Assembly: GCA_902802535.1 (NCBI GenBank)
Contig: CADCML010000026.1
Span: forward strand, 1-38,695
DNA length: 38,695 nt
Reading direction: 5' to 3'
DNA from: an uncultured Bacteroidia bacterium
GTDB taxonomy: Bacteria > Bacteroidota > Bacteroidia > Bacteroidales > F082
The notes under the pieces are model-generated. The model was given only the letters and a program-made list of their open reading frames with translations. It was not told the DNA's origin and made no database searches. Below, in pieces: positions 1 through 7,110 of this stretch. Each line of letters opens with the position of its first letter. The first letter of the stretch is position 1. Made by a program: the position numbers and the translations under genes.

Positions 1-900
1 CTGACCCTTGAAGTGGTGGTAAGGCTTCACCGAACCGGGCTTGGCAATAACCATACCACGGCGGATTTCGTCCTTGTCGATACCACGGAGCAACAGACCG
101 GCGTTATCGCCAGCTTCGCCTTCGTCCAAAATCTTGCGGAACATTTCCACGCCGGTAACGACTGACTTCAGCTTTTCGGCACCCATACCGAGGATATCGA
201 CGGGATCACCAACCTTGATGATACCAGTCTCGATACGACCGGTGGCAACGGTACCACGACCGGTGATGGAGAACACGTCCTCGATAGGCATCAGGAACGG
301 TTTGTCAACGGCACGCTGAGGTTCAGGAATCCAGGTGTCGCAAGCGTCCATCAATTCGTCGATGGCGGGAGTCCACTTCGGGTCATCGTTCAGAGCACCC
401 AGAGCGGAGCCACGGATGATAGGCGTATTGTCGGCATCGAACTCATACTTGGCGAGGAGGTCACGGACTTCCATTTCGACCAATTCGAGCAACTCCTCAT
501 CGTCAACGAGGTCGCACTTGTTCAGGAACACCACGAGACGCGGCACACCAACCTGACGGGCGAGCAGGATGTGCTCACGGGTTTGAGGCATGGGACCGTC
601 GGTGGCGGCGACAACGATGATAGCACCGTCCATCTGATAGTCAGCGTGGCCGGGGCAGTCGACGTGTGCATAGTGACGTTTCTCAGTCTGATACTCGACG
701 TGAGCGGTATTGATGGTGATACCTCTCTCCTTCTCTTCAGGAGCGGAGTCGATAGCATCGAAGGTCTTGATTTCGGACAGACCCTTCTTGGCCAGGTGCA
801 AGGTGATAGCAGCGGTCAAAGTGGTCTTACCGTGGTCAACGTGGCCGATAGTACCAATGTTGACGTGCGGTTTAGTTCTTTCGAATTTTTCTTTTGCCAT
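1..900 (-). CDS. tuf: Elongation factor Tu, 3' end outside window, with internal 9-codon deletion
   Basis: EF-Tu is the GTPase that brings aminoacyl-tRNA to the ribosome. The frame read from the ATG at 898-900 starts [19 protein letters not shown] and has the P-loop GHVDHGKT, the switch I motif RGITIN, DCPGH at residues 81-85 and NKCD, followed by the start of domain 2 ([13 protein letters not shown]). The window ends at about the equivalent of E. coli residue 310 of 394. Oddity: after DCPGHADY (Tyr88) the sequence goes straight to QMDGAIIV. The nine residues expected there (VKNMxTGAA, the switch II helix) are missing, an in-frame loss of 27 bases at 636/637. The rest aligns with the family without gaps as far as I can see. 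It lies last in a tRNA-tuf transcription unit. Identity is certain; whether the deletion is real is not. Confidence 0.95.
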   Translation of the reverse strand, partial: MAKEKFERTKPHVNIGTIGHVDHGKTTLTAAITLHLAKKGLSEIKTFDAIDSAPEEKERGITINTAHVEYQTEKRHYAHVDCPGHADYQMDGAIIVVAATDGPMPQTREHILLARQVGVPRLVVFLNKCDLVDDEELLELVEMEVRDLLAKYEFDADNTPIIRGSALGALNDDPKWTPAIDELMDACDTWIPEPQRAVDKPFLMPIEDVFSITGRGTVATGRIETGIIKVGDPVDILGMGAEKLKSVVTGVEMFRKILDEGEAGDNAGLLLRGIDKDEIRRGMVIAKPGSVKPYHHFKGQ

Positions 901-945
901 TTTGTTTTCTATTTAAGGTTATGAACTCTATTCCATAAAAAATCG

Positions 946-1017
946 AGCCGATGGGGAGAATTGAACTCCCGACCCCTTCCTTACCAAGGAAGTGCTCTAC
1001 CGCTGAGCTACATCGGC
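946..1017 (-). tRNA. tRNA-Thr (anticodon GGT)
   Basis: A 72-base cloverleaf on the minus strand with acceptor arms GCCGATG/CATCGGC, a D-loop, an anticodon stem CTTCC/GGAAG with loop TTGGTAA (anticodon GGT), and a T-arm containing GTTCAAT. The 3' CCA is not encoded. It is the last tRNA before tuf. Confidence 0.95.
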
Positions 1018-1032
1018 TTGTGTTTTCATCTG

Positions 1033-1105
1033 AGCGGAAGACGGGGCTCGAACCCGCCACCTAAAGCTTGGAAGGCTTTCGCTCTGCCAAATGAGCTACT
1101 TCCGC
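1033..1105 (-). tRNA. tRNA-Gly (anticodon TCC)
   Basis: A 73-base cloverleaf with acceptor arms GCGGAAG/CTTCCGC, an anticodon stem AAAGC/GCTTT with loop CTTCCAA (anticodon TCC), and a T-loop GTTCGAG. CCA is not encoded. It belongs to the four-tRNA cluster upstream of tuf. Confidence 0.95.
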
Positions 1106-1113
1106 TTGACTTG

Positions 1114-1195
1114 TGGGGGAAGGTGGACTCGAACCACCGAACGGATTCCCGGACAGATTTACAGTCTGTTGCAATTGCCACTATGCGACTCCCCC
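1114..1195 (-). tRNA. tRNA-Tyr (anticodon GTA)
   Basis: An 82-base class II tRNA with the long variable arm expected of bacterial tRNA-Tyr. The acceptor is GGGGGAG/TTCCCCC, the anticodon arm is CAGAC TGTAAAT CTG (GTA), and the T-loop is GTTCGAG. CCA is not encoded. Confidence 0.95.
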
Positions 1196-1206
1196 AGAAC
1201 TAACTG

Positions 1207-1279
1207 AGCCGGTAGACGGACTCGAACCGCCGACAGGCTGATTACAAATCAGCTACTCTACCAACTGAGTTATACCGGC
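1207..1279 (-). tRNA. tRNA-Thr (anticodon TGT)
   Basis: A 73-base cloverleaf with acceptor GCCGGTA/TACCGGC, an anticodon stem GCTGA/TCAGC with loop TTTGTAA (anticodon TGT), and a T-loop GTTCGAG. It is the first tRNA of the unit, just downstream of the promoter at 1339-1368. Together with the GGT tRNA it gives two threonine isoacceptors in one cluster, the usual Bacteroidota arrangement. Confidence 0.95.
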
Positions 1280-1338
1280 ATGATGTGAAAGAACGTTTTT
1301 GCTTCTTTTAGCCGCCCTCTTCCCTCGGAAAAGGTGTG

Positions 1339-1368
1339 CAAAAATAGACATTTTTCCTGAACTGGCAA
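1339..1368 (-). promoter_or_regulatory. Bacteroidota-type promoter of the tRNA-tuf unit
   Basis: On the minus strand TTG (1366-1368) is separated by 19 bases from TATTTTTG (1339-1346). This fits the Bacteroidota consensus TTTG-N19-TAnnTTTG. It sits about 60 bases upstream of tRNA-Thr(TGT). The rest of the gap 1280-1463 is AT-rich, with no gene that I can support. Confidence 0.75.
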
Positions 1369-1455
1369 TGCCTTTTCTGCTTTTTTTTCAAAAAAAAATC
1401 ATTTTCTCCACATACAATATTGATAATTAACACTTTAAATAATACGCAAAAACAG

Positions 1456-1496
1456 CAAAAAAAGGAAGCCAGACCTGCTTTTTCGGCCTGACTTCC
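1456..1496 (-). terminator. Rho-independent terminator after hpf
   Basis: On the minus strand a 12-pair stem, GGAAGTCAGGCC with GGTCTGGCTTCC (two G-T pairs, 1464-1496), is followed by a run of seven T. It lies 39 bases beyond the hpf stop and separates the rpsU-xer-hpf unit from the tRNA-tuf unit. Confidence 0.85.
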
Positions 1497-1534
1497 TCTG
1501 TTTTTCGTCATTTTTTTGGAATTACTGAGAAGTT

Positions 1535-1831
1535 TTATTTGGCGTTTTGACCCTTGTATTTCTCGAGTTGCTTCTTCAAAGCGTCGAGACAAGCGTCAAC
1601 GGATTCTTCGAATGACTTGGTTTGCTTGCTGGCAAAAAGGTCATTGCCACGAACCACCAAACGGATGTCGGCAATCTTGTTGTCAGGGGTGTCGATGTTG
1701 TTGAGTTTCAAGGTAACCTCTGCGCCGATTACTTCGCTATACTTGGCGCAAAGCTTTTCCACTTTCTCAGTGATGAATTCTTCAAGTTTTTGGTCAGCCT
1801 TGAAGTGAACTGAATTGATCATGACTTTCAT
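1535..1831 (-). CDS. hpf: Ribosome hibernation-promoting factor (HPF/RaiA family, short form)
   Basis: This 98-residue protein starts MKVMINSVHFKADQKLEEFI and has the single S30AE/HPF domain fold pattern: the conserved region with NGD/GNDLFAS near residue 62 and the helix FEESVDACLDALKKQLEKYK at the C-terminus. The family binds the decoding centre of the small subunit and silences ribosomes in stationary phase. It lacks the long-form C-terminal dimerisation domain, as is usual in Bacteroidota. The ATG has a good AAAGGAG ribosome binding site. It follows the damaged xer gene closely and is ended by the hairpin at 1456-1496. In this phylum hpf is commonly next to xer and the tRNA-tuf cluster, which supports the call. 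Confidence 0.92.
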   Translation of the reverse strand: MKVMINSVHFKADQKLEEFITEKVEKLCAKYSEVIGAEVTLKLNNIDTPDNKIADIRLVVRGNDLFASKQTKSFEESVDACLDALKKQLEKYKGQNAK

Positions 1832-1850
1832 AATAACTCCTTTCTTTTAA

Positions 1851-2658
1851 TCACCCTTTCGGGTGGGCTTGTTTATGGCAGCTTCTGGATGGCCACCAAA
1901 CTGGCGCCCTCGTCCAACAGGTGGGTCGCGAAAGTGTGGCGCAGCACGTGCGGACTCTTTTGCTTCAGCGTTGTCACGCCTTCGAGCATGTGATGCACCT
2001 TATTATATAAATAGTGGGGCGACATCGCCTCCCCTTTGTCGTTCAAAAGAAGGCGGTCGACCTTGGTCGTGAAAGTGGCATCACGCAAAGCTTGGTATTG
2101 GACTATCAACTGTATCATTTTATTTGACAACGGAACGAAACGGTCTTTATTGCGTTTGCCGTGAATTTTCACCACCATGCCCATCTTGTCGACATCGCCG
2201 TCCTTCAGGCCGCGCAGCTCGGCTTGACGCATACCCGTCTGATACAACAATTCGAAAAGCAAACGGTCGCGGTTGGTCGGGAAATCGTCATCGTCGCCAA
2301 ACGACACCTTATTAATATCTGTCTCAGAAACGAACTTGACCAGCGGTTTGGGCAGCTTCAAGGCCTTGATGCCCGTCATGGGCGACTTCTCCATCAGTTC
2401 CTCACGAAGGCAATATTTATAAAAGGTGCGCAGCGTGGAGATTTTGCGGTTGATGCTCCGATTGGCCAAACCTTTCTCTTTCAAACGGACGATGTAGGAT
2501 TTCACCCACTGCGTTTCCACTTTGACAAGGTCTTCATGCTCATATTCATTTTTCAGATAATCAGCAAATTGCATCATGTCGCGCTGGTAAGCCTCGACAG
2601 TGAGCGTTGAGAATCTTTTTTCCACTCTGATGTAGGATATGAACTGGTCGATGAGCAT
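1851..2658 (-). pseudogene. Tyrosine recombinase XerC/XerD-like, deleted near the 3' end
   Basis: From the ATG at 2658 the frame encodes an N-terminal SAM-like core-binding domain (residues 1-90) and most of a catalytic domain. The motifs present are TGMRQAELRGL (first catalytic Arg), HGKRNKDRFVPL (Lys) and HVLRHTFATHLL (HxxR). After ASLVAIQKL it stops at residue 261 with Pro-stop at 1873. The expected LGHxxxxTTxxYTH segment, with the second His and the nucleophilic Tyr, is absent. In another frame immediately after the break the minus strand reads HKQAHPKG then TGA (1851-1853), which matches the normal end of Xer proteins. A frame-shifting deletion of roughly 65-75 bases therefore removed the active-site end. 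The upstream part is well preserved, so the loss is recent or an assembly error. As read, it cannot cut DNA. Confidence 0.85.
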
Positions 2659-2714
2659 AATAAAAAAACTTCGCCGTAAAATTAGTAATAAATTACCAAT
2701 TCACGGCGAAGTTT
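2658..2714 (-). terminator. Rho-independent terminator between rpsU and xer
   Basis: Perfect 12-base inverted repeats AAACTTCGCCGT (2666-2677) and ACGGCGAAGTTT (2703-2714) enclose a 25-base AT-rich loop. On the minus strand the stem runs directly into a T run and then the xer start codon. It may end most rpsU transcripts, with read-through feeding xer-hpf. Confidence 0.7.
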
Positions 2715-2746
2715 GCCTAAAAAAATTATTTTCCTAAGCGGGCGAA

Positions 2747-2944
2747 TTACATATTCTGCTCGGCATCACGGAGTTTCTGCACATACACAGCCTTCATGTG
2801 CGCGGCACGTTTGATGACTGAGGGCTTGGTGTACTGCTGGCGTGCGCGTAATTCCTTCACGACGCCGGTCTTTTCATACTTTCTCTTGTAGCGCTTCAAA
2901 GCTCTGTCGATGCTTTCGCCTTCTTTTACAGGAATAATAATCAT
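2747..2944 (-). CDS. rpsU: Small ribosomal subunit protein bS21
   Basis: The 65-residue protein MIIIPVKEGESIDRALKRYK... has the S21 hallmark of a short N-terminal segment followed by basic helices (KRKYEKTGVVKELRARQQY) and ends KLRDAEQNM. I take the ATG at 2942-2944 because the family begins MIIIPV and an AAGGAAG ribosome binding site precedes it; a longer in-frame extension upstream has no family match. S21 acts in 30S initiation, and in Bacteroidota it has been linked to control of Shine-Dalgarno use. It is divergent from tatA and followed by the terminator at 2666-2714. Confidence 0.95.
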   Translation of the reverse strand: MIIIPVKEGESIDRALKRYKRKYEKTGVVKELRARQQYTKPSVIKRAAHMKAVYVQKLRDAEQNM

Positions 2945-3003
2945 TTTAAAACACTTCCTTCTTTTAATTTTTCTTTTTCGGCTACACAAAATCGAAAAAT
3001 TTC

Positions 3004-3011
3004 TATCTTTG
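3004..3011 (+). promoter_or_regulatory. -7 element upstream of tatA
   Basis: TATCTTTG matches TAnnTTTG and lies 28 bases before the tatA start in the rpsU/tatA divergent gap. I do not see a clear -33 TTTG at the usual spacing. Confidence 0.55.
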
Positions 3012-3039
3012 CCGATGAAAAACACCAAAATTATCGCGT

Positions 3040-3240
3040 ATGCAACTATTGATACTACTAACCATTGGATGGCCAGAGATTCTTCTCGTGGCCCTTATCG
3101 TCTTGTTGCTTTTCGGTGCAAAGAAGATTCCGGAGCTGATGAAGGGCCTTGGCAAAGGCGTGAAAAGCTTCAAGGACGGTATGAACGGCGTGGAAGAGCC
3201 TGAGATTAAGGAAGACAAGAAAAAAGACGCAAAGGAATGA
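3040..3240 (+). CDS. tatA: Twin-arginine translocase subunit TatA/TatE
   Basis: The 66-residue protein has one N-terminal membrane helix ([20 protein letters not shown]), the conserved FGAKKIPEL hinge, an amphipathic helix ([15 protein letters not shown]) and a charged tail (EDKKKDAKE). TatA monomers assemble to form the passage for folded proteins bearing twin-arginine signals. The stop overlaps the tatC start (ATGA at 3237-3240), so the two are translationally coupled. No TatB is seen, so this would be a minimal TatA-TatC system, typical of Bacteroidota. The next two genes carry Tat-like signals, so they are probable clients. Confidence 0.93.
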   Translation: MQLLILLTIGWPEILLVALIVLLLFGAKKIPELMKGLGKGVKSFKDGMNGVEEPEIKEDKKKDAKE

Positions 3241-4043
3241 GTGATCAGGAAGTCAGTTCTTTCTGGGACCACTTGGATGTGCTTCGGAAAGTGCTGTTCC
3301 GCTGCCTCACGGCTTGGGCCATCGCGGCTGTGGCGGCCTTCTGCTTCAAGGAGGTTTTGTTCGGGCTGCTTTTCGCCCCCTCGGCGAACGACTTCGCATC
3401 GTATCGAGCGATGGCTTGGCTCTGCGAGAAAACAGGCTGGCAGTCACTCTGTCCGGGCAGCTTCGAGGCGCAGTTCATCAACACCGAATTGGCGGCGCAG
3501 TTCATGACGCACATCAAAGTGGCACTTTGGGCGGGACTTGTGGTGGTTTCGCCTTACCTCATCGTGCAGCTTTACGGCTTCGTCGCCCCTGCGCTCTACG
3601 ACCGTGAGAAACACCATGCCGTGCCTATCATCATCTGGGGCACATTGCTTTTCCTCATCGGCGTTTTGATGAACTACTTCATCATCTTTCCTTTCGCGTT
3701 CCGTTTCCTCAACAATTATCAGGTTTATGACGAGGTACAAAACCAGATTTCCTTGTCGTCCTACATCTCCAACCTACTCATGCTCAGCCTCTTGATGGGC
3801 ATCTTGTTTGAGCTACCCATCGTCAACTATCTTTTTGCCAAGGCCGGACTGCTCCGAGCCGAGACCTTGAAAAAATACCGTCGGCATGCCATTGTGGCCA
3901 TTGCCATCGTGGCTGCCGTCATCACTCCGACTGGCGATGCCGTGACCTTGACTTTGGTCACCTTGCCGATTTATTTGCTTTACGAAGCAAGCATAATCAT
4001 TGTAAAAACAACTAACTCAAAATCAATACAATATGCTGCGTAA
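3237..4043 (+). CDS. tatC: Twin-arginine translocase subunit TatC
   Basis: The 268-residue polytopic protein has the TatC N-terminal motif [11 protein letters not shown] (the signal-binding region), about six membrane helices, the conserved FxxELP motif ([10 protein letters not shown] near residue 195) and the TPTGDAVT segment before the last helix. TatC recognises the twin-arginine signal and recruits TatA. It overlaps tatA by four bases at the start and the downstream iron-sulfur gene by 11 bases at the end, so tatA, tatC and that gene form one operon. Confidence 0.95.
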   Translation: MSDQEVSSFWDHLDVLRKVLFRCLTAWAIAAVAAFCFKEVLFGLLFAPSANDFASYRAMAWLCEKTGWQSLCPGSFEAQFINTELAAQFMTHIKVALWAGLVVVSPYLIVQLYGFVAPALYDREKHHAVPIIIWGTLLFLIGVLMNYFIIFPFAFRFLNNYQVYDEVQNQISLSSYISNLLMLSLLMGILFELPIVNYLFAKAGLLRAETLKKYRRHAIVAIAIVAAVITPTGDAVTLTLVTLPIYLLYEASIIIVKTTNSKSIQYAA

Positions 4044-5499
4044 AATCAGAATTTCACTTCAAGTGGTCACCATGACTTTAGTGACCTTGCTCCTACTCGG
4101 CATCGGTTTCCGAGTGCATCTCTGGGCTGGTTGGGTAGCCAAAATCCAGTTCCTGCCCGCGCTGTTGGCCTTGAACTTCGGCGTGCTGGCTCTGCTCATC
4201 ATCGCTACACTCATTTTCGGGAGAATCTATTGTAGCGTGGTCTGCCCCTTGGGCATCATGCAAGATTTCTTCTCATGGCTCGGCGGGAAGGCCAAGAAAA
4301 ACCGTTTCAGCTATGCTGAGGAAAAAGTATGGTTGCGCTACGGTTTCTTAGTCGTCTTCATCCTTGCGCTAATCATTGGCTTTGCGCCCCTCACCACTTT
4401 GTTCGCGCCCTACAGTGCTTACGGTCGCATCGTGAACAGTCTGTTCAAGCCGTTGTACGACATGCTGAACAACTGGCTTGCTGGCATGGACGCCGCCCAC
4501 GACCGTTACAATTTCACCGAAGTCCAAATCTGGACCCGCAGCGTGACGACTTTTGTGGTGGCCATCCTCACCTTATTAATATTAGGCTTCCTTGCCTTGC
4601 GCAAAGGCCGCCTCTATTGCAACTCGATTTGCCCCGTGGGAACGGCACTGAGTTTCTTCTCGCGCTTCTCGTTGTTGCGTGTGCGTTTCGACAAGGACAA
4701 GTGCAAGAGTTGTGGCATGTGCGAAAAAAACTGCAAGGCACAAGCCATTGATTTCAAGAACGGTACGGTAGACTACTCGCGCTGCGTGGTTTGCGGCGAT
4801 TGCCTTGACAAGTGCAAGTTTGATGCGTTGCATTACACCGCCCAGAAACCCGTTGCAGTGCCAAAGCCCGTCGACACAGAGCGGCGTGCCTTCCTAGTTG
4901 GTGCAGCTGTGGCTGGCACCACAGCGGCTTTGGCCCAAACTCAAATGAAGGTGGATGGCGGTTTGGCAGTCATCGAGGATAAGAAAGCCCCCAAGCGCAA
5001 CACCATCATCACGCCTCCCGGATCCATCGGCATCCGACATTTGGAGCGGCATTGCACAGCCTGCCAACTTTGCGTGTCGAGTTGCCCGAACAATGTGTTG
5101 CGGCCTTCGACCGACTTGCAGCACTTCATGCAGCCCGTAATGTCGTTTGAGCGTGGCTACTGCCGACCCGAATGTACACGTTGCAGCGAAGTCTGTCCCG
5201 CTGGTGCCATCAAGCCCATTACGAGAGAGGAAAAGACCGCCATTCATGCTGGTCATGCCGTGTGGGTGAAGGAAAACTGCGTGGTTTTGACCGATGGCGT
5301 AAGTTGCGGCAACTGCGCCCGCCACTGCCCGACGGGAGCCATACAAATGATTGACTACAAAGGCCCGAACGGCACGGTGAAAGTGCCCGCCGTGGATGAA
5401 AACAAATGTATCGGTTGTGGCGCTTGCGAGAACCTCTGCCCTGCCCGACCGTTCAGCGCGATTTATGTGGAAGGAAATGAAATGCATATCACTAATTAA
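4033..5499 (+). CDS. NapH/NapG-like membrane ferredoxin with internal twin-arginine segment
   Basis: The 488-residue protein looks like a fusion of two kinds of electron-transfer protein. Residues 1-210 form a NapH/MauN-like membrane domain with about four helices and the paired motifs YCSVVCP (67-72) and YCNSICP (195-201). A ferredoxin domain with two Cys clusters follows (224-261). Next comes an internal Tat-like signal, TERRAFLVGAAVAG (282-295), with a hydrophobic stretch. A NapG-like ferredoxin region follows with four Cys clusters (341-351, 377-388, 425-432, 459-469). The layout suggests a wire of iron-sulfur clusters that crosses the membrane, with the last part exported. It is translationally coupled to tatC, and a Tat-signal aldo/keto reductase follows. 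Electron donor and acceptor are unknown. Confidence 0.85.
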   Translation: MLRKIRISLQVVTMTLVTLLLLGIGFRVHLWAGWVAKIQFLPALLALNFGVLALLIIATLIFGRIYCSVVCPLGIMQDFFSWLGGKAKKNRFSYAEEKVWLRYGFLVVFILALIIGFAPLTTLFAPYSAYGRIVNSLFKPLYDMLNNWLAGMDAAHDRYNFTEVQIWTRSVTTFVVAILTLLILGFLALRKGRLYCNSICPVGTALSFFSRFSLLRVRFDKDKCKSCGMCEKNCKAQAIDFKNGTVDYSRCVVCGDCLDKCKFDALHYTAQKPVAVPKPVDTERRAFLVGAAVAGTTAALAQTQMKVDGGLAVIEDKKAPKRNTIITPPGSIGIRHLERHCTACQLCVSSCPNNVLRPSTDLQHFMQPVMSFERGYCRPECTRCSEVCPAGAIKPITREEKTAIHAGHAVWVKENCVVLTDGVSCGNCARHCPTGAIQMIDYKGPNGTVKVPAVDENKCIGCGACENLCPARPFSAIYVEGNEMHITN

Positions 5500-5509
5500 A
5501 ATACAGATA

Positions 5510-5595
5510 CGCTTTGCGTCACTGCGAGGCACGAAGCAGTCCAGATAGAAAACTGAATCCTTAGATTGCTTCGTCGTTCCTCCTCGCAATGACGA
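5510..5595. repeat. Dispersed palindromic repeat (CGTCATTGCGAGG family), two arms
   Basis: The gap 5500-5626 carries GCGTCACTGCGAGGCACGAA... (from 5516) and an inverted partner ending CCTCGCAATGAC (to 5593). Related copies lie at 12868-12897 (inside a gene) and 15241-15330. This family is widespread in bacterial genomes. Here it separates two genes of the Tat-linked operon. Confidence 0.8.
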
Positions 5596-5626
5596 CAAGA
5601 CAACAACATACAAATCATCAACAACT

Positions 5627-7027
5627 ATGGATAGAAGAGAATTCCTAAAACATATCGGCGGTGCGGCTGTGGCCAGTTCTGTGGTACTTTCCGCCTGCCA
5701 ATCCGAGGGCAACGAAACGCCCATCGTCAAAAATGTCATCGACGGACAAGGTGAGATGACCTACCGCATCAATCCCAACACGGGCGACAAGGTCTCCATT
5801 TTGGGCTACGGCATGATGCGCCTACCCGTTGAGGAAGGCGGCACTCTGCGCGACCATCCCAACTCCCCCATCGACCAAGAGCTTGTCAACCAAGAGATTG
5901 ACTATGCCCTTGCTCACGGCATGAACTACTTCGACACCTCGCCGGTGTATTGCAAAGGCATGTCAGAACACGCCACGGGCATCGCCTTGGCACGGCATCC
6001 ACGCAACTCGTACTACATCGCCACGAAACTCTCCAACTTCAGCCAATCCACTTGGGACACGGAAAGCTCGAAGGCCATGTTTGAGAAGTCGCTGAAAGAG
6101 TTGCAGACCGATTACATTGACTACCTGCTGCTGCACAGTATCGGCGGCGAATCGAAGGAGTTGAATAGTATGGAGATGTTCAACGCCCGCTTCATGGACA
6201 ACGGCATCCTCGACTGGCTCGTGGAGCAGAAAAACGCGGGACGCATCCGCAACCTCGGTTTCTCGTTCCACGGCGACCCAAAACTGTTCGACACCATGCT
6301 GCAATGGCACGACGAAGGCCGCTACCATTGGGATTTCGTGCAAATCCAGATGAACTACGTGGACTGGAACTACGCCCACCGCATCGAGCCGGAGAACGTC
6401 AACGCCTCGTATCTTTACAACGAGTTGCACCGTCGCGGCATCCCTGTAGTCATCATGGAGCCTTTGCTTGGGGGTCGTTTGGCCTCCATGCCCGACTATA
6501 TCGTCAAGCAGCTGAAAGAACGCGAGCCCGAGACTCCCGTCGCACGTTGGGCTTTCCGCTATGCCGGCACGCCCGAAGGCATCCTCACCGTGCTCAGCGG
6601 CATGACCTACATGGAACACTTGGTGCAAAATGTGGATACCTACTCCCCACTGCGCCTCATCACGCCCGAGGAAGACGAGTTCCTGATGAAAGTGGCCGAG
6701 GAGTTTGTGGAGCTGAAGACCGTGCCTTGCACCACCTGCAACTATTGTATGCCCTGCCCTTACGGTCTCAACATCCCTGTCATTTTCGACTTCTACAACA
6801 AGTGCGTCACCGAAGGCAAAATGCCCGCCGGAAACACCGAAGCGCGTGAGTATCAAGAGGCTCGGAAACGTTTCCTCATCGGCTACGACAGGCACATTCC
6901 ATCACTGCGCCAGGCCAGCCACTGCATCGGCTGCAACCAATGCTTGGAGCACTGCCCTCAGAAAATCAACATCCCTGAAGAGTTGCACCGCATCGACGAT
7001 TATGTGGAGCAATTGAAGCAACTATAG
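5627..7027 (+). CDS. Tat-exported aldo/keto reductase lipoprotein with C-terminal 4Fe-4S clusters
   Basis: The 466-residue protein begins MDRREFLKHIGGAAVASS and then LSAC: a twin-arginine signal followed by a lipobox with Cys24, so it is probably exported folded and lipid-anchored. Residues 50-340 are an aldo/keto reductase domain (LGYGMMRLP, the active-site region YFDTSPVY, DYLLLHS, RNLGFSFHG). The C-terminus has two ferredoxin-like Cys clusters, CTTCNYCMPCPYG (about 369) and CIGCNQCLEHCP (about 438). Cytoplasmic relatives of this AKR plus 4Fe-4S type are common in anaerobes; substrate not known. Its neighbours, tatAC and a NapH/NapG-like membrane ferredoxin, suggest electrons are passed across the membrane to this enzyme. 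The small inverted repeat ATAGCA/TGCTAT just after the stop (7024-7040) may be a weak terminator. Confidence 0.85.
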   Translation: MDRREFLKHIGGAAVASSVVLSACQSEGNETPIVKNVIDGQGEMTYRINPNTGDKVSILGYGMMRLPVEEGGTLRDHPNSPIDQELVNQEIDYALAHGMNYFDTSPVYCKGMSEHATGIALARHPRNSYYIATKLSNFSQSTWDTESSKAMFEKSLKELQTDYIDYLLLHSIGGESKELNSMEMFNARFMDNGILDWLVEQKNAGRIRNLGFSFHGDPKLFDTMLQWHDEGRYHWDFVQIQMNYVDWNYAHRIEPENVNASYLYNELHRRGIPVVIMEPLLGGRLASMPDYIVKQLKEREPETPVARWAFRYAGTPEGILTVLSGMTYMEHLVQNVDTYSPLRLITPEEDEFLMKVAEEFVELKTVPCTTCNYCMPCPYGLNIPVIFDFYNKCVTEGKMPAGNTEAREYQEARKRFLIGYDRHIPSLRQASHCIGCNQCLEHCPQKINIPEELHRIDDYVEQLKQL

Positions 7028-7045
7028 CAGAATTTGCTATTTTAT

Positions 7046-7076
7046 TTTGCCACGAAACGGTTTTTCCCTATCTTTG
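7046..7076 (+). promoter_or_regulatory. Consensus Bacteroidota promoter of the ligase-ACP-acyltransferase operon
   Basis: TTTG (7046-7049), exactly 19 bases, then TATCTTTG (7069-7076): a full match to TTTG-N19-TAnnTTTG. It lies 34 bases before the ligase start, so a constitutive RpoD-type promoter is likely. Confidence 0.8.
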
Positions 7077-7110
7077 TGGCTCATTTTGAAACGACAAACC
7101 TTTTTAAATT

